Assembly: GCF_002288925.2 (NCBI RefSeq)
Contig: NW_022098069.1
Coordinates: forward strand, 80,300,608 to 80,364,607
DNA length: 64,000 nt
Source: Delphinapterus leucas
Taxonomy: Eukaryota > Chordata > Mammalia > Artiodactyla > Monodontidae
Direction: 5' to 3'
Under the pieces are notes generated by a model. That model ran no database searches, was not told the origin of the DNA, and saw only the letters and a list, made by a program, of their open reading frames with translations. Positions 33,442-45,362 of the stretch are shown here, one piece after another. The position numbers and the translations under genes were made by a program. The first letter of the stretch is position 1, and each line of letters begins with the position of its first letter.

Positions 33442-34078
33442 TTAGGAAAAAAGTCTGTAATAGCATTGGACATTAGAGAATGAGCCCAACCCACACATTT
33501 GGTACAGTGAAGACTTTTGGCTGTAAAGGTTGCAAGTACAAGTAGAGTGAGACTACGCACGGGTCCATTGTGCAGTATTTGCATAGGGCAGCTTGAAAGA
33601 GAAAAACAAAAAAGTTTTCTCTCATATACTCCCCTCCAATCAATTGTCCTGCAATCCTGTGAATGGAGAGAAATACAGTTTGTTCAACATTTTAATCTGA
33701 CGGATCTGGGAAGAGCATGAAGGAAAAGTAGTTACAGAGGATATGAAAATGCTCTAATATTCAGTCCAAAGCAATTATCTGGTTTATCAAGATTCCAGGC
33801 AAATGAAACAAACATTTAAATAACCCATTTTGGAAAACTAAGTCAAAAAATTTTTGCCAAGCAAAGAAGACATTTAAAAGGGATAAATACTTATGAAAGG
33901 AAAGTTATGGAGATCAGAACACTTCCAGTGATTTGGTATACATCATATGTTAAGAACTCCAGAAAGTGACAACAAAGTGGATGAAGGAGAAGCAATAATC
34001 CAAGAAGTAACACTAGAAATTTTCACTGAATTAAGGAAGGGACTAGAATATGCATATTAAATGGGATCACTGATTTTC
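33442..34078. other. Unassigned sequence
   Basis: No recognised repeat; the frame 33517-33720 has no domain. Confidence 0.4.
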
Positions 34079-34116
34079 AAAAAGAATTTATGAATGAAAA
34101 CTCACAACGAAACAAA

Positions 34117-34584
34117 GTCAGTCAGAATGGCCATCATCAAAAATCTACAAACAATAAATGCTGGAGAGGGTGTGGAGAAAAGGGAACACTCTTACACTGT
34201 TGGTGGGAATGTAAATTGGTACAGCCACTATGGAGAACAGTATGGAGGTTCCTTAAAAAACTAAAAACAGAGCTACCATATGATCCAGCAATCCCACTAC
34301 TGGGCATATACCTGGAGAAAACCATAATTCGAAAAGATACATGCACCCCAGTGTTCAGTGCAGCACTATTTACAATAGCCAGGACATGGAAGCAACCTAA
34401 ATGTCCATCAACAGAGCAATGGATAAAGAAGATGTGGTACATATATAAAATGGAATATTACTCGGCCATAAAAAAGAACAAAATAATGCCAATTGCAGCA
34501 ACATGGATGGACCTAGAGATTGTCATACTGAGTGAAGTAAGTCAGACAGAGAAAGACAAATATCATATGATATGCAGAATCTAA
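34117..34584 (+). pseudogene. L1 ORF2 C-terminal remnant
   Basis: One open frame to a stop at 34582-34584 covers the last ~155 residues of ORF2p, with upstream codons coming from the target duplication. The Cys/His-rich segment is intact: [18 protein letters not shown] gives C-x3-C-x7-H-x4-C, a putative RNA-binding zinc-knuckle-like motif. Endonuclease and reverse transcriptase domains are absent, so it cannot work alone. At the codon where two other copies in the window carry TAG (AAA-TAG-TCA), this copy reads AAA-GAT-ACA. Confidence 0.85.
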
Positions 34585-34934
34585 AAAAATTATACAAATG
34601 AACTTATTTACAAGACAGAAACAGACTCACAGACTTAGAGAATGAACTTATGGTTACCAGGGGGAAGGGAGGGAGGGATAGTTAGGGAGTCTGGGACTGA
34701 CATGTGCACTCTGCTATATTTAAAATATATAATCAGCAAGGACCTACTGTATAGCACAGGGAACTGTGTTCAAAATTCTGTAATAACCTAAATGGGAAAA
34801 GCATTTGAAAAAGAATAGATACAAGTATATGTATAACTGAACACTTTGCTGTACACCTGAAACTAACACAACATTGTTAATCAACTATACATCAATATGA
34901 AATAAAAATTAAAAAAATAAAGACAGTAGAATAA
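34117..34934 (+). mobile_element. 5'-truncated L1 with an unusually long target duplication
   Basis: Begins within the ORF2 C-terminal region ('gtcagtcagaatggccatca') and runs through the ORF2 end and 3' UTR to an A-rich tail. Flanked by a direct repeat of about 38 bp at 34079-34116 and 34935-34972 with three differences, all consistent with point mutation after insertion. Typical L1 duplications are 7-20 bp. The short L1 end at 35088-35322 is a separate insertion. Confidence 0.9.
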
Positions 34935-35087
34935 AAAAAGAATTTATGAATCAAAATTCACAATGAAACAAATTCAGATGAAGAGTTTTATTTCAAAGTT
35001 AAATTTTAAATTCTGCAGGTTTCTGGACAGAATTTTTTTAACCACCAGAAAATGGAATAAAAATCACAGTGATCGAAACTAAGTGCT

Positions 35088-35322
35088 GTTACCAAATGTA
35101 AAATAGATAGTTAGTGGGAAACAGCTGCATAGCACAGGGAGATCAGCTCGGTGCTTTGTGTCCACCTTGAGGGGTGGGATAGGGAGGGTAGGAGGGAGAC
35201 GCAAGAGGGAGGAGATATGGGGATGTATGTATATGTATAGCTGATTCACTTTGTTATACAGCAGAAACTAGCACACCATTGTAAAGCAATTATACTCCAA
35301 TAAAGATGTTAAAAAAAACAAC
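35088..35322 (+). mobile_element. Short 5'-truncated L1 3' end
   Basis: Only the last ~235 bases of the L1 3' UTR ('tagtgggaaacagctgcata' to 'ccaataaagatgtt') and an A tail are present. Target duplication 'aactaagtgct' at 35077-35087 and 35323-35333. The polyadenylation signal AATAAA near the end is intact. Confidence 0.92.
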
Positions 35323-35333
35323 AACTAAGTGCT

Positions 35334-36426
35334 AAAAGATGTATATGTTTGAAATAGAAAAGGACCATGGTTCTAGAAATCTCCATCAGCCAAACTACCA
35401 TTCAATTACATGGCTATCTTCAGACTCAAAACTCTAAAAATATATGCTGAGCATATAACCGTCTGAAAACAATTACTTGTAGAAGTAGCTTAGACAGACA
35501 GGGAAAAATGATCAGAAGTAAAGATTTTAAGATTGGGGACCTCAAGGTACTAAAGAAATATTTAGAAGCTAGGAAGCTGCAAATTAATAGTAGGTCTAAA
35601 TAATCATTAAAGTAATATTTTGCACAAAGATAAAGCCATAGCTATAATTTTACTCTACATGGTGTGTGTGTGTAACTAGTGATATATTAGAAATAGGATA
35701 TAAGCTTTCCAAATCACAAGAGGAAGAAAGGAATCAACAGAAGTGCACTTTTTAATAAATATTTGTAAACAAATGAAGCACTTTCTTTTTCAAAAAGCCA
35801 GAAAAAATAATCTCCAAAGCATTTGTTGAATTAATAAGGAAATATATAATAAATTCAACTGAATATTTGATAAAGTAGATGTCTAAAAATGTATGAGTTA
35901 ACAAAGTAACTAAGGAAGAGTAGAAATTATGATTAGGACAATAGCCTTGGAGAAAATCCTGAAAGTGTTTTCAACTACATCTAAAGAATAATGGATACAA
36001 AGTCTTAATGGCAAAAATCTATGAAATCTTTAAGGAATAGATTAAAATGTTACTAAGATCTATAAGAGTTCTAATTTCTTAAAAGCTAGAATAGCCTTAG
36101 CAGTTATAGGAATGAATTAGAGCTGCATGAATGAGGTGATAGTTTTTGTGTATGTGTATAGATTTGTTTTTGTTTTCCAGGTTTTTTTTAGAACAGGAAA
36201 TGATATGCTAATGTTAACTGATCCAGTGTATTTGTCCCCAATGCCACACCCATTATCTGCCTTTTATATTAGCTCCCCAGAACCTGTACTTGTCAAGGCC
36301 ACTAAAATTAACAAATATTTTATAGTTACTATCTAAGGAAACAAAGCAGGCACCACTTTAAGAGGAGAAAATAACACTGGGAAATGCCAGCAGCTTCCAA
36401 AAGCAGAACATGCACAAGGTTGAAAG
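35334..36426. other. Unassigned AT-rich sequence
   Basis: No recognised repeat; a short GT run near 35662-35671. Confidence 0.4.
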
Positions 36427-36435
36427 ATCAAAAGA

Positions 36436-36799
36436 GGGCTTCCCTGGTGGCACAGTGGTTAAGAATCCGCCTGTCAATGCAGGGGACACAGGTTTGAGCC
36501 CTGGTCCAGGAAGATCCCACATGCTGCAGAGCAACTGGGCCCGTGCACTACAACTACTGAGCCTGTGCTCTAGAGCCCACGTGCTACAACTGCTGAAGCC
36601 CGCGTGCTACAATAGCTGAGCCTATGTGTGCTTAGAGCCCATACTCCACAACAAGAGAGACCACCGTAATGAGAAGCGCATGCACCGCAACAAGAGTAGC
36701 CCCTGCTCACCACAACTAGAGAAAGCCCACACGCAGCAACGAAGACCCAATGCAGCCAAAAATAAATAAATAAAACAAATAAATTTATTAAAAAGAAAA
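36436..36799 (+). mobile_element. CHR-type SINE, long form with an extra internal module
   Basis: Head 'gggcttccctggtggcacag', long-form body and an (aaat)n tail. The duplication 'atcaaaaga' is at 36427-36435 and 36800-36808. Compared with the copy at 27923, it has one more 'gctacaa...gctgagcc' module at about 36604-36632, suggesting slippage duplication within the repeated part of the body. Confidence 0.9.
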
Positions 36800-36808
36800 A
36801 TCAAAAGA

Positions 36809-37726
36809 AACTACCACAAAGTTAACGAAGAGAGTTACTTTGAAAAGTTGATAGTGAATGGTAGGTATGGAATTGCAGACACGGATGCTGAATTCCACAC
36901 CCCAGTCCCCTCCACCTACCTGCTCCAACTTGCAAAACTTCCTAAATGCTTCTAGTCTTTGAAACTTTTCTGTTTCCTAGAGCTGTCAGGGAGCTATTTT
37001 TATTTGAATATTACTTTTTATCATATCAATATAATATTTTGGAAGGAGGAGATGTATACAAATGGATTCCGTTTGAGCAGAAAGCCAAAAAACAACTTTA
37101 TGTGTGTCTATAACTTGAATAGCAGAAGAGAAAGTTTTAATAGTCTTTAAGAGACAGATATCTTAAATTTTAAGAGAGAACCCATTTTTTACAAACTGGA
37201 ATTTTAATAGATTTCTTAAGGTTTCCCCCTTACTCATTATATGTCATTTTATTAATTTAATTAAAAAATTATTAACATTATGGGAATATTGCCACAATCT
37301 GTATGTTCAAGGAAATCCATACTATCTTCTTCCAGTTTTATCATGAACATTAACCTGAAAACAGCTGAACATAAAGCTTAGTATATTTCTTAAAATGTGC
37401 CTTTCATTTATGGGGATTTCTTCCGAAGTTATTCCTATTAAAGCTATTAGTAAGTTTGCAGGTCTATAAAGAAGTCTATTGAGCTGATTTCACAGGTATC
37501 ATTGAGTAAAAATAAAACACATTTATATACATAGTCACAAAAATAACAGCAAAACAAAACTTGGACTAACCTGCTTTTTTTAAGTAAACTGATAACTTCG
37601 TAAGAGATTAGTCAGTCCTTATACTGATTTATTTATTACTGATAAGAGGAAACTGCCCAGGAGATAACTCTTGTTTGTACAATTTGCATTTTGCCGCTTT
37701 TTGGAAAAAGAACAAGCATTTGCCAA
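36809..37726. other. Unassigned sequence
   Basis: No gene or repeat recognised. Confidence 0.4.
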
Positions 37727-37728
37727 TA

Positions 37729-38186
37729 CAGGCATACCTTGAAGATACTGCAGGTTTGGTTCCAGAACAACACAATAAAGTCAATATCAAAATAAAGTGA
37801 GTCACACAAGTTTTTCAGTTTCTTAGTGAATATAAAAGTTATGTTCACACTATAATGTAGTTTATTAGCAGTAGCATTATGTCTAAAAACTAATGTACAT
37901 ACGTTAATTTAAAAATACTTCATTGCTAAAAAATGCCAAAACAATTTCAATAGTAACATCAAGGATCACTGATTACAGATCACCATGACAAATACAATAA
38001 TAATGAAAAAGTCTGAAATATTGTGAGAATTATCAAAATTTGACATAGCGTGAGCAAATGCTGTTAGAAAAAATGGTGCGGATAGGCTTGCTTGATGAAG
38101 GGTTGTCACAAACCTTTAATTTGTAAAAAAAACGCAATATTTGTGAAGCACCATAAAGCCAAGAGCAATAAAACAAAATATACCTG
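37729..38186 (+). mobile_element. Non-autonomous Tigger1-type DNA transposon (second copy)
   Basis: Left terminus 'caggcataccttgaagat' and right terminus 'aaaatatacctg' are inverted, flanked by TA at 37727-37728 and 38187-38188. Blocks such as 'aaaagttatgttcacactat', 'aatagtaacatcaaggatca' and 'tgtaaaaaaaacgcaatatt' match Tigger1 ends. The internal transposase region is missing. The left part stops at about 'ctaaaaaatgcc', earlier than in the copy at 2021, and joins the right part at 'aaaacaatttcaatagtaac'. Confidence 0.9.
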
Positions 38187-38188
38187 TA

Positions 38189-39054
38189 TATTAAAATCTT
38201 CATTTTTCTCTCTTATGGGAATGAAGTGAAAGTGTCCTAAGAAGAGTAAAAACTGAAGATTTTAATACTGAAGCAAGTTCTTATATGTCTGCATACCAAA
38301 TAAGTAATTTTATAGGTTACAAAGTTCCCCAAATATAAAACTATAAAAGTACACAACTAAGAAGTAATAGTTCACAGAGAGGGTTTCAATATTTTTTTTC
38401 TTAAACCAGCTATTACTACCCTGAAGAGAACCAGTCTAAATCTATGAGAGTGTTTCTAATTGCTGTATTTTAGACATGTGAGTATATTCATTCATCATTA
38501 ACCCTAGATAACACCATAATTGAATTTTTCCTCCCTTTACTATTTAAAATATTAAATAATGGTAACTAAAAATACCTTTGAACTTCTAACATTAGGGTAC
38601 ACAGTATTTCATTTGAATGTTATCATATACCTTTTATTTCATACACCACTCATTCCTATGAAAGGCAGAGTATCCACCTGTCACACAGAAGAAGAATGTT
38701 ATATCTAGGTTTCTAGATATATTTGATGTAGTGAACTATGAAATTTTTAAGAAAACCACAGTACAAATGAGATTTTTAATAGTATTGGACTATTCTGATT
38801 CTTCATATTTACATAAACAGTATCATCAGTTCATGTATTTCTCTTAAACTTTACACTTATTCACAAATACATGTGCTTCATAGATAATTTATACTTAAAA
38901 GTCCAAAACTGATGTATTTATTATGTGAAACCTACTTATTATATTGCATTGCATTTCTGATCTCCATTATTCTTCCTGAGTACCCAAGTTAGAATCTCCT
39001 AATGCTTGACTCTTCTCCCCTTTCAGTCCCACACCCAATCTGCTATCAAATCCT
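38189..39054. other. Unassigned sequence
   Basis: AT-rich, nothing recognised. Confidence 0.4.
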
Positions 39055-39064
39055 TTCTCTCTCT

Positions 39065-39101
<37 letters not shown>

Positions 39102-39115
39102 ATATATAGTTTTCA
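39055..39115 (+). repeat. (CT)n(TA)n compound microsatellite
   Basis: CT dinucleotides (39055-39067) followed by TA dinucleotides to 39095 and a TATATA run to 39110. Confidence 0.9.
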
Positions 39116-39179
39116 GATATTTTATCTCCTTATTATAATTGGCAATATTTTTTATAACTGGATTATTACAATAGTATCT

Positions 39180-39560
39180 CAATGATCTCACCTTCCATCT
39201 CCTCATGCTAGTTCACCATTCTGTGTCTTTATTACTTGCCTGCTTAAAACAAATGTAACTCAGTTGCAAAATCCATCAGTATTTCCAAATTTTCACTAAA
39301 AGTTCAAATTAATAGTACAGGAGAATTTAATGTAATGTAGCAGAGCACACTGTGTCTGACCACTATACCTCTGCAAATTCTGTGTTTAGATTATTCTGTC
39401 TTCTCTCTTGTACCATCCCAGCGATGGACTACTCGAGTTCGTATTGCTTGAAAATGCAGGTCAGATGTTACATGCTCCAGAAAACCTTTTTGTTTTGTTT
39501 TTGTTGTTTATTTGTTTGGCAGTGACTTGCAGTCATTTCCCTCTTTCATAGAAGTGCAAT
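39180..39560 (+). repeat. L2 (LINE2) 3' remnant
   Basis: 'gcaaaatccatcagtatttc', 'ctctgcaaattctgtg' and 'gcaggtcagatgttacatgc' followed by 'ccagaaaacc' follow the order of the L2 3' coding region (consensus blocks for 'aaaatccttcagtggcttcc' and 'caaatgtcacctcctcag'). Very diverged and non-coding. Confidence 0.5.
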
Positions 39561-41454
39561 CTTTTTTTCTTTTTTAAAGCCAGGCACATGCCAGCCTGAT
39601 ATAGACACTATATTTCCTACCAGATATATTTGAAGCTAGTAGTTCGTAGATGAAGTTTGGGGAATGAACTATAAGCTAAAGTGTCATTTGGAAGCTTAGG
39701 GAGACTTTCTTAAAAGATGATTGATGTACTCTCATTGACCCTTCTGCCTTCTCGATAGCTAGAACATCAGTATGATGTTGACAACAAGAATGGGATTACT
39801 GGTAACCCTAGCAAAGACCTGGGATGAAAGACAGTGTTGCCCCTTGCAATGAAGAGATGGAATGAGCCCAGGGCTCTGAGAGAGACAGAGCCAACATGCT
39901 AGCCCTAGGCTATCTACCTCCAGACCTTTATTAATGTGAGACAAAAAAATATATATCTGTCTCATGAAACACACTAATAATTTGGGGCTTCTGTTACTTG
40001 CAACTGAACTTAATGTTAGGATTCACTTCTCAATTGTTGCATTGATCTAATCAACATCCCTCCTACCAGTTATGCACTGACTTATTATCTCCCTGGATAG
40101 CAATTATTTGTTTATATGACTCTCTTCTAGTCCATATGCCAAAAATATGATGAGAAGTTAAAGTACATTTTAATAATTAATATTTTATTTAGTGTTTCAT
40201 TTATTAAATTGTATTTTTTCATGTATGCATTTATTGAATGTTAGATACTACAATAAATATGAGGAATAAAGAGATGAATATTATGCAGCCCACCATTTTA
40301 TTATTGTCTAGCACAATCCCTTATAAATAAGAGTTACTAAGGAATCTTTATTGCACGAATAAATCATATGCCTTCCTCAAAGAACTGTGATATTGGGTAG
40401 TGTAACTTATTTATACTATGTTTGAGGTTTTTAACTTAGCTGGTAGAGCACTGTGAAAGGGCATCTTAGCCAAATTAAAATACTCTTGGTTTCCCACAGT
40501 AAACCAGTCAAAACCAGAGAATGAAAACAATTCAGCCATTTTTACTACTGTCCAAATCTGGTTTTAAAATATTGTGCAAATACTAGGCAAATTTAATTAT
40601 AACTGCTATAATATGTTTGTAAAACAAACAATACCAAATGAAAAATAAGCATTTATATGAAGTTTAAGTTGATATATCACCATTCTACTTTCATTTTCAA
40701 GGAAAGCAGTAAAAAGACTCAAATGATAGTCTGATAAAAATGTTTAAGGTTCTTACCAAAATGTCAGTTAGTTAAGATAATTAAAAAAAATCTTTTCTAT
40801 GGAAGAGTTTTCACACAATTCTTACCTTAGAATATATCCTTTATAAACCACTTTGCTACACTTTTTCTTTCAAAATGATTATATATCCATTTAACAAAAT
40901 GACATTTGTTCTCTATCAAAGATTGGACACTTTAAAATGATGCCAAGCTGATGATTTTATGTATCTAGGCAAGGTGCTTTCTGAATGCATCTGACTTAAA
41001 GATTAGCTAACAAAATTCTTTTATAATCAAAATGTAAATTTTAAAAGATCACTATATAAAATCATGATTAGGTTTTTAGTTAGTGGAATGTAAATGATAC
41101 AAAGTTACAGTCTTGCAGTTAGGTTCAAATATCTTTCATTTATATGTTAAGTCCAGGTAAATTGCAAGAAAGCTGTAACTAGGTACTGAAGCAGGAATCA
41201 TCTGTGCAGCTAGTAAGTAGCAAGATCATACTGGAGAATTGAACAAGAGTGTTCCTTGAGTCCATGACTGGAAAAGGAAGTCCTTAGAAGTTAAAAAAAA
41301 AGGCTACTCACAATAAACAAGCAAATTCACAGCTATGCTGAGACTGGTATTAGCTTTCTTCTTTGCATTCTTTACTATCTAGAGAGCTACTTTTCATTTA
41401 GAAAACCTGATTAAATACTTTAGATTATTATTAATACTATACACATAAAATTAT
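39561..41454. other. Unassigned sequence
   Basis: About 1.9 kb of AT-rich sequence with no recognised element. Confidence 0.4.
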
Positions 41455-41590
41455 ACAAATAACCTTTATCTACATTATCTCATTTGATTCTCTTCACAAC
41501 CTAAGCAAGTCCATTTATAATCCTGAAGTCAACACCAAGGTTAATGACTTAACCTCCATTTTACATAAGCAAATTACAAGACTCTACTAA
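41455..41590 (-). repeat. Possible MIR remnant
   Basis: 'ctacattatctcatttgatt' and 'ctccattttacataagcaaa' match the reverse of the MIR 3' half. Short and diverged. Confidence 0.4.
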
Positions 41591-42401
41591 ACACTGATCA
41601 CACTTTTTATAATTATTGACTCACTAAACATTGGTATTAAGACCATATTATCATACCCAATTTTAAAAAGAAGTTTAATATTAAGTGCAATTGAGGGTCA
41701 CTCTGACACATCCTAATGTTTGGGACTAGTCCAAAACGTCATAATAATTCAGATATTTGAGGAGAGGTTTATGGAAAAAAGTAGTTACCAGGGAAGACAT
41801 GTAAATGAAGTGTTCGTGAAGATAAGTTAATGAAGTGAGAATGCTCAATTTTAATCGTGGGAAAACACAGTGAAAAGAAATATACTTTCATAAAGCAGAG
41901 GGGGTGAGATAAGGAGTGGGCTGACATGTGAAAAGAGCTGTGGGAGGGAAAAAGTAGAGGATATTTTAAAAATAAAAGTTGTTTGAACTTGATGTAAAGG
42001 CAGAGAGATGTATAATATGAGATGTGAAATTTTAGATGCTGAAAATCTCAGCTTTTTTAACAACCAGGTACCACTCTGCTACCAGTAGAACTGGAATTAG
42101 CTTTCTTTTCAGAAATTGTTTTGTTTTTTCTTTTAATAATTGTGAATTAGAGCTGAGTGAGAACATTCAACCATTTCCCCATACTTTGTTTTGGATGAAA
42201 CTGACTTTTCATGAACAACTTCCATAAATGTATTAATTCTTTTAAAACTAAGTGACTTTGTCATGGGAATAGAAACTCTGGTCATATCACATACATTGCT
42301 AATTTTTGAGAAGTTAACTGTCATTGAAATAGATATGCTCCAAAAATCATGACTTTAAACTTTGAGAAACAATTACTATCTAATGTAAAGGCCATTAAAA
42401 G
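41591..42401. other. Unassigned sequence
   Basis: Nothing recognised. Ends in the target duplication of the old L1. Confidence 0.4.
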
Positions 42402-43447
42402 AGCATAATTGCAGAGAGGGGTTCAAGATGGCAGCAAAGGGAGACCCTGAACTCACCTCCTCCCATGGACACAACAAAGTTACAGCTATATGTGGAATAC
42501 TTTTCTTCTGAAAAGGGCCTGAGAACTAGATGAACAGTACCTCGATACCAAAAAAACAGAAGAGATGCATTGAGAAAGGTGGGAGAGGCAGAGATATGGC
42601 CTCACCCAGGACCCCACCGAGACAAGGATGACCCCCACAACTGGGAGGGAGTCCAAAAATACAGAACTCCCACTTGAGGAGTGAGTGGGTTGAGCCTCAC
42701 ATCAAGTACCACACCACTGGGAGCTGGAACCAGAAAGACAAGATCCCAAACCTTCTGATGTTGAAAATCAATGGGGATTAAGACCAGGAGAATCACAGAA
42801 ATGGAGGAAATAGAGAACCTGCTATTAAAGAGCTTGTAGGCAAAACTACCTGCCCTGAGATCTAGCAGAAAACCAACAGATTGAAAAATGCCGTGACAAT
42901 AAGTGACCTTTTAATTTTAAAGCAGCTGCTGGGGAGGCAGGAATCTTCAGGGACTTTATCTGGAGACGGAAGTGATGGCGATGATATTTTTGCAGTCTCA
43001 TCTTAAGCTGCTGGTGACAGAGCTGAGGGGGGTGCCATTTTTGGTGTCCTTTCTCTAGTTTGCTAGCACTGGCAGTCAGGCTCTGCCCACCCAATACTGT
43101 TACTGGGCCACACCCACCCCAAGCATCACTGGAGCTGCAACTGGTCCAGGCAGTGCTCCAAGCCCTACCCTCCCTGCATCATGGACAAGCTGCAACTGAA
43201 ACAGGCCAGTACCCTGAGTCTTGCCCTCCCTGTGCAGCAGCTGCAGCCCTATTACATCTGGCAGGTGCCCGCATCCCACATAAAGGACACCCATAGAGTG
43301 CCTGGCTCTGGTGGTCAGGGGAAATTGCACTTCTGGGCCACAAGGAACAGCACCTACACAAGAATGCTTATTCAAGAATGAGGGAAAGAGCCACTACCTA
43401 ATACATGTAGACAGACACGTGGAGAGATAAATAAAATGAACACGAGG

Positions 43448-43679
43448 GGCTTCCCTGGTGGTGCAGTGGTTGAGAGTCCGCCTGCCGATGCAGGGGACAT
43501 GGGTTCGTGCCCCGGTCCGGGAAGATCCCACATGCCACAGAGCGGCTGGGCCCATGAGCCATGGCCGCTGAGCCTGCGCGTCCGGAGCCTGTGCTCCGCA
43601 ACAGGAGAGGCCACAACAGTGAGAGGCCCAGGCCAACGTACCGCAAAAAAAAAATAAAGAAAGAAAAAAAAAAAAAAGA
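43448..43679 (+). mobile_element. CHR-type SINE, short form, inside the old L1
   Basis: Standard short body with an extra ~8 bases after 'gaggccca' (43628-43635) and a long A-rich tail with G and T interruptions. I could not find a convincing target duplication at its edges. It interrupts the old L1 between its 5' UTR and ORF1 remnant, so it is younger than that L1. Confidence 0.9.
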
Positions 43680-43699
43680 CAAATACATTCCAAACCAAA

Positions 43700-44285
43700 G
43701 AATGTGGCAAACCTTCAGAAAAAGAACTTAATGAAATGGAGATAAGTAACGTATCCAATAAAAAGTTCAAAGTAATGGTCATAAAGACGATCACCAATCT
43801 GGGAAGGAGAATGGATGAACACACCAAGAAGTTCAGCAAAGAGGTAGAAAATATAAGTAGCAAACAGAAGTTATAACTAAACTGAAAAATATACTAGAGG
43901 GGTTCAACAACAGAGTGAATGAAATGGAAGCATGAATCAGAGAGCAGGAAGACAAAGCAATGGAGAACGCCCAGGGAGAGAAGCTAAATAAAAAAGAATT
44001 AAAAGAAATGAAGATACCTTGAGGGACCTTTGTGACAACATCAAGTGCAATACCATTAGGATTGTAGGTGTCCCAGAAGGAGAAGAGAGAGAGAAAAGGG
44101 ACAGGAAAATTATTTGAAAAAATAATGGCTGAAATCTTCAATACTCTGGGGAAGAAATAGACACACAAGACCAGGAAGCCCAGAAAGTTCCAAATAAGAT
44201 AAACCCAAAGAGAAAAACACTAAGACACATTATAATTAAAATGGTAAGCAATAAGGATAAAGAAAGAGTCTAAAAAGAAGCATTA
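43700..44285 (+). pseudogene. L1 ORF1 remnant (old L1)
   Basis: Sequence with ORF1 character: A-rich and Lys/Glu-rich in translation, with blocks such as 'aatctgggaaggagaatgga', 'ggggttcaacaacagagtga' and 'ggattgtaggtgtcccagaa', the last matching the RRM-region motif 'IIGVPE' as IVGVPE. Many stops and frameshifts. The C-terminal part of ORF1 and most of ORF2 are deleted immediately downstream. Confidence 0.65.
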
Positions 44286-44565
44286 TTGATCCAAAGAAAA
44301 CAAAAACACTAATTTTAAAAGATATATGGACCCCTATGTTCATTGCAGCAACATTATTAACTATAGGCAAGATATGGAAGCAACCTAAGGGTCCATTGAT
44401 AGATGAATAGATAAAGAAATGACATATATACATATATATATATGAATATGAAAAAGAATAAAATCTTGCCATTTGTGACAACATGGATGGATCTAGAGGA
44501 TATTATGCTAAGTGAAATAACTCAGACAGAGAAAGATAAATACCATGTGTTTTCACTTATATGTG
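44286..44565 (+). pseudogene. L1 ORF2 extreme C-terminal remnant (old L1)
   Basis: 'cctatgttcattgcagcaac', 'atggaagcaacctaagggtc' and 'acatggatggatctagagga' are the last part of ORF2. Stops are present (for example in 'gatgaatagataaag'). It follows ORF1 sequence directly, marking the internal deletion of about 3.5 kb of normal L1. Confidence 0.8.
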
Positions 44566-44724
44566 GACTCTGAAAGACAAAACAAATGAACAAATAAAAC
44601 AGAAATAGACATATAGATACAGACAACAAACTAGTGGTTGCCAGAGTTGAGAGAAGTGTTGGGATGGATGGAATAGGTGAAGGAGATTAAGAGGCACAAA
44701 CTTCCAGTTATAAAATAAATAAGT

Positions 44725-45362
44725 GGGGAGACCTTCAAGATGGCAGAGGAGCAAGACATGGAGATCAACTTCCTCCCCACAAATACATCAGAAATACATC
44801 TACATGTGGAACAACTCCTACAGAACACCTACTGAACACTGGCAGAAGACCTCAGACTTCCCAAAGCCACGTGGCTGACAGGGTCTTGGTGCTCCGGCTA
44901 GTTGTCAGGCTTGTGCCTCTGAGGTGGGAGAGCCGAGTTCAGGACATTGGTCCACCAGAGAACTTCCCAGCTCCATGTAATATCAAACAGCAAAAGCTCT
45001 CCCAGAGATCTCCATCTCAAGGCTAAGACCCAGCTCCACTCAATCACCAGCAAGCTACAGTGCAGCACACCATATGCCAAACAACTAGCAAGACAGGAAC
45101 ACAATCCCACGCATTAGTAGAGAGGCTGCCTAAAATCATAAGTCCACAGACACCCCCAAAACACACCACCAGATGCAGTCCTGCCCACCAGAAAGACAAG
45201 ATCCAGCCTTATCCAACAGAATAGATGCACCAGTCCCCTCCACCAGGAAGCCTACAAAACCCACTGAATCAACCTTAGCCACTGAGGCAGACACCAACAA
45301 CAACAGGAACTATGAAACTGCAGCCTGCAAAAAGCAGCCCCCAACACAGTCAGTTAAGCAAA
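44725..45362 (+). promoter_or_regulatory. L1 5' UTR (presumed internal promoter)
   Basis: The 5' end is complete, beginning with four Gs. The segment is relatively GC-rich (44870-45040) compared with the rest of the element, as usual for L1 5' UTRs. No ORF longer than 77 codons. Promoter activity is inferred from the family; nothing here shows it is active. Confidence 0.6.
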
